Assembly: GCA_910575505.1 (NCBI GenBank)
Contig: CAJTFK010000002.1
Location: forward strand, 225,354 to 289,353
Reading direction: 5' to 3'
Source: Oscillospiraceae bacterium
GTDB taxonomy: Bacteria > Bacillota > Clostridia > Oscillospirales > Oscillospiraceae
DNA: 64,000 nt
The notes under the pieces are model-generated. The model saw only the letters and a program-made list of their open reading frames with translations, was not told the origin of the DNA and ran no database searches. Shown in pieces: positions 59,976 through 64,000 of the stretch (position 1 is the first letter of the stretch; each line of letters opens with the position of its first letter). The translations under genes were made by a program, and so were the position numbers.

Positions 59976-61052
59976 ATGGCACAGATTAATTTGGCCAGAT
60001 TAAAGAACTGTATGCGCCGCGCCCGGCAGGGCGAAAAACTGACCATCGGCTTTTTGGGCGGCTCCATCACGCAGGACTGCGCCGCGTCCGTTCACCGGAA
60101 CTGCTATGCCTATCGGGTGTTCTGCTGGTGGGAAACGGCCTTTCCGGAGGCAAGGTTCCGCTATGTCAACGGCGGGATTGGCGGGACCTGCTCCCACTTT
60201 GGCGCGGCGCGGGTAGTGACGGATCTGCTGATGTACCAGCCCGATTTTGTGGTGGTGGATTTCAGCGTGAATGACATCGAAAACAAACTGCGCCGGGAAA
60301 CCTATGAGGGCGTGCTCCGGCGGATTCTGTCCTGGCCCTCCGCTCCGGCGGTGGTATTGCTGAACAACGTCTATTATGACACCGGATACACCGCTCAGGA
60401 CTGCCACAACGAATTGGGCGCCTGGTATGGCCTGCCTCATGTCAGTGTGCGGGATACCATCTGCCGGAGGATGCTGGCCGGGGAGTATGCCCGGGACCAG
60501 CTGACGTCTGACGGCCTCCACCCCAGCGACACAGGCCATGGCCTGATCGCCGCTGAAATCATCGCATTTTTGGAGGAGGTCCTGGAGCGGATATGGGAGC
60601 CGGAAGAGGATGCTCTGCTTCCTGCCCCCATGACGGACAACGCCTATGAGCACGCCCGGCGGCTGACGATTCGGGAGGTTTCCCCCATACTCTCCGGCTT
60701 CCGCGCCGACACAGAGGAGAAAGGGGGCCATCTGGACTGCTTCAAAAATGGCTGGATTGGACAGAAGCCGGGAGATTCCATCCGCTTTACAGTGGAGGGC
60801 TCCTGCATTGCCATACAGTACCGCAAGACGGTTCGGCGGCCTGCGCTGTCGGCGGAAGTAATTCTGGACGGCGACGCGGAGCACCCGGCGTTTTTGGATG
60901 GAAATTTCAGCGAGGATTGGGGAGACTGCCTGTATTTGGAGCCCATCCTCCATCATGGCCGGCGCGGAAAGCATACGGTTGAAATAACGGCTGCAGACGC
61001 ACAGCCCGGGAATCTCACGCCTTTTTACCTGCTGTCGCTGATTGTCGCCTGA
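59976..61052 (+). CDS. CE17-like SGNH acetyl-mannan esterase
   Basis: A 358-residue SGNH hydrolase. The nucleophile block is IGFLGGSITQDCAA (GGS rather than GDS), then GGIGGTCSHFGAAR, VVVDFSVNDIENK and SDGLHPSDTGHGLIAAE (Asp/His). Residues about 235-358 form a beta-rich module (DSIRFTVEGSCIAIQYRKTV...) like the CBM35 of the Roseburia mannan esterase CE17. It probably removes acetyl groups from imported manno-oligosaccharides; together with the CE2-like enzyme it would cover several acetyl positions. No signal peptide. Confidence 0.8.
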   Translation: MAQINLARLKNCMRRARQGEKLTIGFLGGSITQDCAASVHRNCYAYRVFCWWETAFPEARFRYVNGGIGGTCSHFGAARVVTDLLMYQPDFVVVDFSVNDIENKLRRETYEGVLRRILSWPSAPAVVLLNNVYYDTGYTAQDCHNELGAWYGLPHVSVRDTICRRMLAGEYARDQLTSDGLHPSDTGHGLIAAEIIAFLEEVLERIWEPEEDALLPAPMTDNAYEHARRLTIREVSPILSGFRADTEEKGGHLDCFKNGWIGQKPGDSIRFTVEGSCIAIQYRKTVRRPALSAEVILDGDAEHPAFLDGNFSEDWGDCLYLEPILHHGRRGKHTVEITAADAQPGNLTPFYLLSLIVA

Positions 61053-61073
61053 ATCGAGAAGGGAGAAAAGGAT

Positions 61074-62447
61074 ATGCCGTTTGCAAAGGAGTTTGTATGG
61101 GGCGCGGCCTCCAGCGCCTATCAAATCGAGGGGGCCTGGGCGGAGGACGGGAAGGGTCCCAGTATTTGGGACGTCTGCTGCCAGGAGGGCGGCCATGTTT
61201 TTGAAAATCAGACCGGGAACACGGCCTGCGGCCACTATCACCTCTTCCGGGAGGATGTGGCGCTGATGAGGGAAATCGGGCTGAACGCATACCGGTTTTC
61301 GATTTCCTGGCCCCGCCTCCTGCCGGAGGGAACCGGAACGGTAAACGAGGCCGGCGTCCGGTTCTACAACGAGCTGATTGATGACCTGCTGGACAAGGGC
61401 ATAGAACCGTATATAACACTGTTCCACTGGGATCTGCCTTATGCGCTCTATCAGCGGGGCGGCTGGATGAATCCGGACGCCGTGGACTGGTTCGGGGAAT
61501 ACGCAAAGCTGATCGCGGAGCGGTTCAGTGACCGTATAACCCATTTCTTTACGCTGAACGAACCGCAGTGCTTCGTTGGACTGGGCTTTCTGAACGGCGC
61601 CCATGCCCCCTGGCTGCGGTCTCCTCTGCGGGACACCTTTGCGATGGCGCACAATGTGCTGAAAGCCCATGGCCGGGCGGTACAGATGCTGCGCGGGTAC
61701 GGAAAGCGCCCTTTGGAAATCGGCTATGCCCCCACATGCTCGGCGGCCTATCCGGAACGAGAGACGCCGGAGGATATAGAAGCTGCCCGGCAGGTGATGT
61801 TCGCCCTGCCGGAGGATCTTCGGGACTGGACCTGGAACGTCTCCTGGTGGTCGGACCCTGTCCTTCTGGGACGGTATCCGGAGGAGGGACTGGAACGGTT
61901 TGCCCCCTATCTGCCCCGGATCACGGATGAGGATATGCGGCTGATCGCGGAGCCGATTGATGTGTATGCCCAGAATATCTATAACGGCAAATGCGTCCGT
62001 ATGGGCGCGGACGGAAAGCCGGAGCTGGCAGGCCGCTATGAGGGCTTTCCCCGAACGGCCAACGGCTGGCCCGTTACTCCCGAAAGCCTGTATTGGGGGC
62101 CGAAATTCCTGTATGAGCGGTACAAAAAGCCATTTTATATCACGGAAAACGGCCTGTCATGCCATGATATTGTGTCGCTGGACGGGAAAGTTCACGATCC
62201 CAACCGTGTGGATTTTCTGACCCGATACCTGAGCCAGCTGGAGCGGGCGGCGGCGGAAGCCGATCTGCGGGGCTATTTCCAGTGGTCGCTGACGGACAAT
62301 TTTGAGTGGGAGAAGGGCTATTCCGAGCGCTTTGGTCTGGTCTTTGTGGATTACCGCACGCAGGAGCGGATTTTGAAGGACTCCGCTTACTGGTACCGGG
62401 AAATCATCCGGACCAACGGCAGGGCGCTGAGCAGCCGCAAAGTTTGA
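61074..62447 (+). CDS. GH1 beta-glycosidase
   Basis: A 457-residue GH1 retaining glycosidase. It has the N-terminal signature FVWGAASSAYQIEGAWAEDG, the acid/base Glu in FFTLNEPQCF and the nucleophile Glu in YITENGLSC; WSLTDNFEWEKGYSERFGLV closes the barrel. Length and layout fit beta-glucosidases. Residues after the nucleophile lack the 6-phospho-binding Ser-Lys-Tyr pattern as far as I can tell, so an unphosphorylated disaccharide (cellobiose, glucosyl-mannose) is more likely. It is the last gene of the operon; a hairpin follows at 62661. Confidence 0.93.
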   Translation: MPFAKEFVWGAASSAYQIEGAWAEDGKGPSIWDVCCQEGGHVFENQTGNTACGHYHLFREDVALMREIGLNAYRFSISWPRLLPEGTGTVNEAGVRFYNELIDDLLDKGIEPYITLFHWDLPYALYQRGGWMNPDAVDWFGEYAKLIAERFSDRITHFFTLNEPQCFVGLGFLNGAHAPWLRSPLRDTFAMAHNVLKAHGRAVQMLRGYGKRPLEIGYAPTCSAAYPERETPEDIEAARQVMFALPEDLRDWTWNVSWWSDPVLLGRYPEEGLERFAPYLPRITDEDMRLIAEPIDVYAQNIYNGKCVRMGADGKPELAGRYEGFPRTANGWPVTPESLYWGPKFLYERYKKPFYITENGLSCHDIVSLDGKVHDPNRVDFLTRYLSQLERAAAEADLRGYFQWSLTDNFEWEKGYSERFGLVFVDYRTQERILKDSAYWYREIIRTNGRALSSRKV

Positions 62448-62660
62448 AGACAGGAATGCGATCCTCTCTTCGACACTTTTGTGAAGTGCGTTGAAGGGAG
62501 AAAACCGTTTAAGGACACCCAATCGCACTGTTTGTGAAAAGGCAAATGCTCCAATTTTTCAATCTATAAATATCGGAAATCCTTCAGCCGCTCCCAATAT
62601 ACCTCTTGCCTAAAATTTTCTTTTCACGCCTTACGCCGAAGTATGGGCAGGCAGAGGGCC

Positions 62661-62703
62661 TGCGGCTGCCGCCGTAAACGGCGGCAGCCGCAAAAGGGTT
62701 TTT
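62661..62703 (+). terminator. Hairpin with T-tract after the GH1 gene
   Basis: A 14-bp perfect stem TGCGGCTGCCGCCG / CGGCGGCAGCCGCA with loop TAAA, then AAAGGG-TTTTT. The rest of 62448-62788 is AT-richer and holds no gene I can support. Confidence 0.6.
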
Positions 62704-62788
62704 CCGGGTGCAGCAGGGCCGTGAAGCGGTGAAACAGCGTTTCCAGCGCCTTTGACTTTATTTTCTCCCGATTCCCAACTTAATGACA

Positions 62789-63750
62789 TTATTCCAGGTG
62801 CGTCATATTCATGTACTTCTTGTTTCCCCACTGGGTGCCGGCTGCATGGCGGAGCCTGGCACAGACCGGCATCAAAGCAGAATTGCCGTCCGGAAAGGTG
62901 CCAACCACTCTGGTGCGGGGGCGGATCTCCCGGTTGAGCCGTTCCATGACATTGTTGGTGCGGATACGAGTCCAGTGTTCGCTGGGAAAGCCGCAGTAAA
63001 TCAGAGTCTCCCCAACACCAGCTTCTACCTTCTTGGCAGCCTCGCTCAGCGTCATGGTGCGAAGCTCCTCCGCCACAGATTCGGCCTTCTCCCGGGCAGC
63101 TTTTTTGCTCTCCTGGGCGTGGATCGCTTTGAGCATCCTGGCCACCAGCTTCACCTTAGAGCGCGGCGTTACAGAAAAGACATTGCGGCAGAAACGGACG
63201 GTACACCGCTGGCATTTGGCCTCCGGGAACACTTCTCCCACCGCCTCTGGCATACCAAGACACTTGTCACCAGCCACCAGCTTGACTCCGTCCGGGCCGC
63301 GGCCTCGCAGCCACTGGAAGAAGCTGACCCAACTGGCCCTGTCCTCCTTCATACCCTCAGCGGCGCCGCAGATAGATCCCGTCCGCCTCGTAAAGGGCGG
63401 CTGCGCCAATCCTCAATGAGGACATACGCTTTTTTGTTCAGCTCGCTGATGGTCGCTGGGGGCACTTTGCTTCCCCGCAGCGCCTCGGTGATATCCTCTA
63501 CCCTGCGCACCGAGACGCCAGCCAGATACATTTCGATGAGAGCTTCCTCCACGCTGCTTTCATGCCGGCGATACCGCTCTATGACAGCCGTTTCAAATGA
63601 GACCCCCTTGAGACGGGGCACATGGAGCGTAACATCTCCTGATATGGTGGTAAGATTCCGGCTATAGTGGCCGCTTCGATATCCCTGCCCTCGCTTCCTT
63701 TTTCTCATTATTTCCGGGAACTGCTCTGGCTGTATGATTTTCTCGGACAT
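62789..63750 (-). pseudogene. IS256-family transposase, internally deleted
   Basis: Reading the minus strand, MSEKIIQPEQFPEIMRKRKR, YRSGHYSRNLTTISGDVTLH and EALIEMYLAGVSVRRVEDIT are the N-terminal DNA-binding part. After ADGIYLRR a deletion of roughly 75 bases with a frameshift joins to AAEGMKEDRASWVSFFQWLR, then VAGDKCLGM (second Asp), RTNNVMERLNREI (Glu) and CARLRHAAGTQWGNKKYMNM near the end. The usual first ~80 residues are also gone. Inactive. Confidence 0.88.
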
Positions 63751-63883
63751 GGCTTGCACTCTCCTCTCGAATGGTGTGTCACAGCTTCGCTCTGCCAGAG
63801 ATCTGCTGACCGTGTCCCTGTTCTGTTTGCGCAATTTTTTTTTACCTTACCGAGGATTTCCCCTCTGTAAAACCAAGTTTAAC

Positions 63884-63900
63884 TTAAGGAAGCACTGATT
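63884..63900 (+). repeat. Sequence resembling an IS end (shared with 21214-21230)
   Basis: TTAAGGAAGCACTGATT differs by one base from TTAAGGAATCACTGATT at 21214, which begins beside the IS5-like relic. It may mark the edge of another element that continues beyond the window. 63901-64000 has no recognisable gene. Confidence 0.4.
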
Positions 63901-64000
63901 AAAGCAGGTAAAAGCCAGGCAAACAAACGAAGGTAATAAAAACGTCCAATAAAGGGCCATATTTAGGGATGAATTCCTCGCTTTTCCAGTCCCAGCCCGG

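Noticed and set aside
60000..61670. 556-codon minus-strand frame over the CE17-like and GH1 genes
   Set aside because: Covers parts of two confident opposite-strand genes; composition is that of a shadow.

Overview
The window looks like the chromosome of a strictly anaerobic, spore-forming, GC-rich member of the Clostridia, most likely a gut Oscillospiraceae (Flavonifractor/Oscillibacter-like). This rests on spoIIE, rubrerythrin remains, a eukaryote/archaeal-type short ProRS, the rimP-nusA-rnpM-ylxQ-infB-rbfA-nrnA-truB-ribF order typical of Firmicutes, and a Roseburia-like mannan phosphorolysis locus. Genus and species are inference only.

Layout. 1-3.7 kb: 5' part of asnS (minus), an orphan Type I specificity gene, and proS. 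3.8-14.6 kb: a translation/RNA housekeeping cluster (rimP to ribF) with a clear sigma-A promoter at 3819-3847. 14.9-20.3 kb: a small conserved membrane protein, a CDF metal exporter behind a recognisable NiCo (czcD-type) riboswitch, an orphan PTS-EIIC-like protein and spoIIE. 20.6-22.7 kb: a scar of mobile DNA (two integrase remnants and a broken IS5-like transposase) beside tRNA-Leu(CAA). 23.3-27.8 kb: an ECF sigma factor with its membrane partner, a FapA/DUF342 protein and a CAT-like acyltransferase. 28-31.4 kb: a metal-resistance operon (ArsR/CadC-like repressor, stand-alone HMA protein, methyltransferase, P1B-type ATPase) with a candidate small RNA fired divergently from the ATPase leader. 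31.7-38.2 kb: a hotdog thioesterase and two OmpR-type two-component systems. 38.2-41.2 kb: a decayed region (DUF4340 protein, truncated ABC ATPase, damaged rubrerythrin).

41.7-62.4 kb is a beta-mannan/manno-oligosaccharide locus: D-lyxose/mannose isomerase, alpha-galactosidase relic, phosphomannomutase-like enzyme, CE2-like esterase, LacI regulator, ABC importer (binding protein, two permeases, MsmK-like ATPase), two GH130 phosphorylases, a cellobiose/mannobiose 2-epimerase, a ManA-ROK fusion, a CE17-like esterase and a GH1 glycosidase. The inferred flow is: deacetylate, import, epimerise Man-Man to Man-Glc, phosphorolyse to Man-1-P plus Glc, mutase to Man-6-P, then Fru-6-P (ManA) and Glc-6-P (ROK). 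A defective IS256-type transposase closes the window.

Two dispersed intergenic repeat families run through the window. Family 1 (about 157 bp, MITE-like, terminal inverted repeats, conserved inner hairpin; five copies) always has the same end facing the 3' end of a gene. Family 2 (about 130-145 bp) lies immediately upstream of the -35 box of four sigma-A promoters. These positional rules are the most unusual feature of the window.
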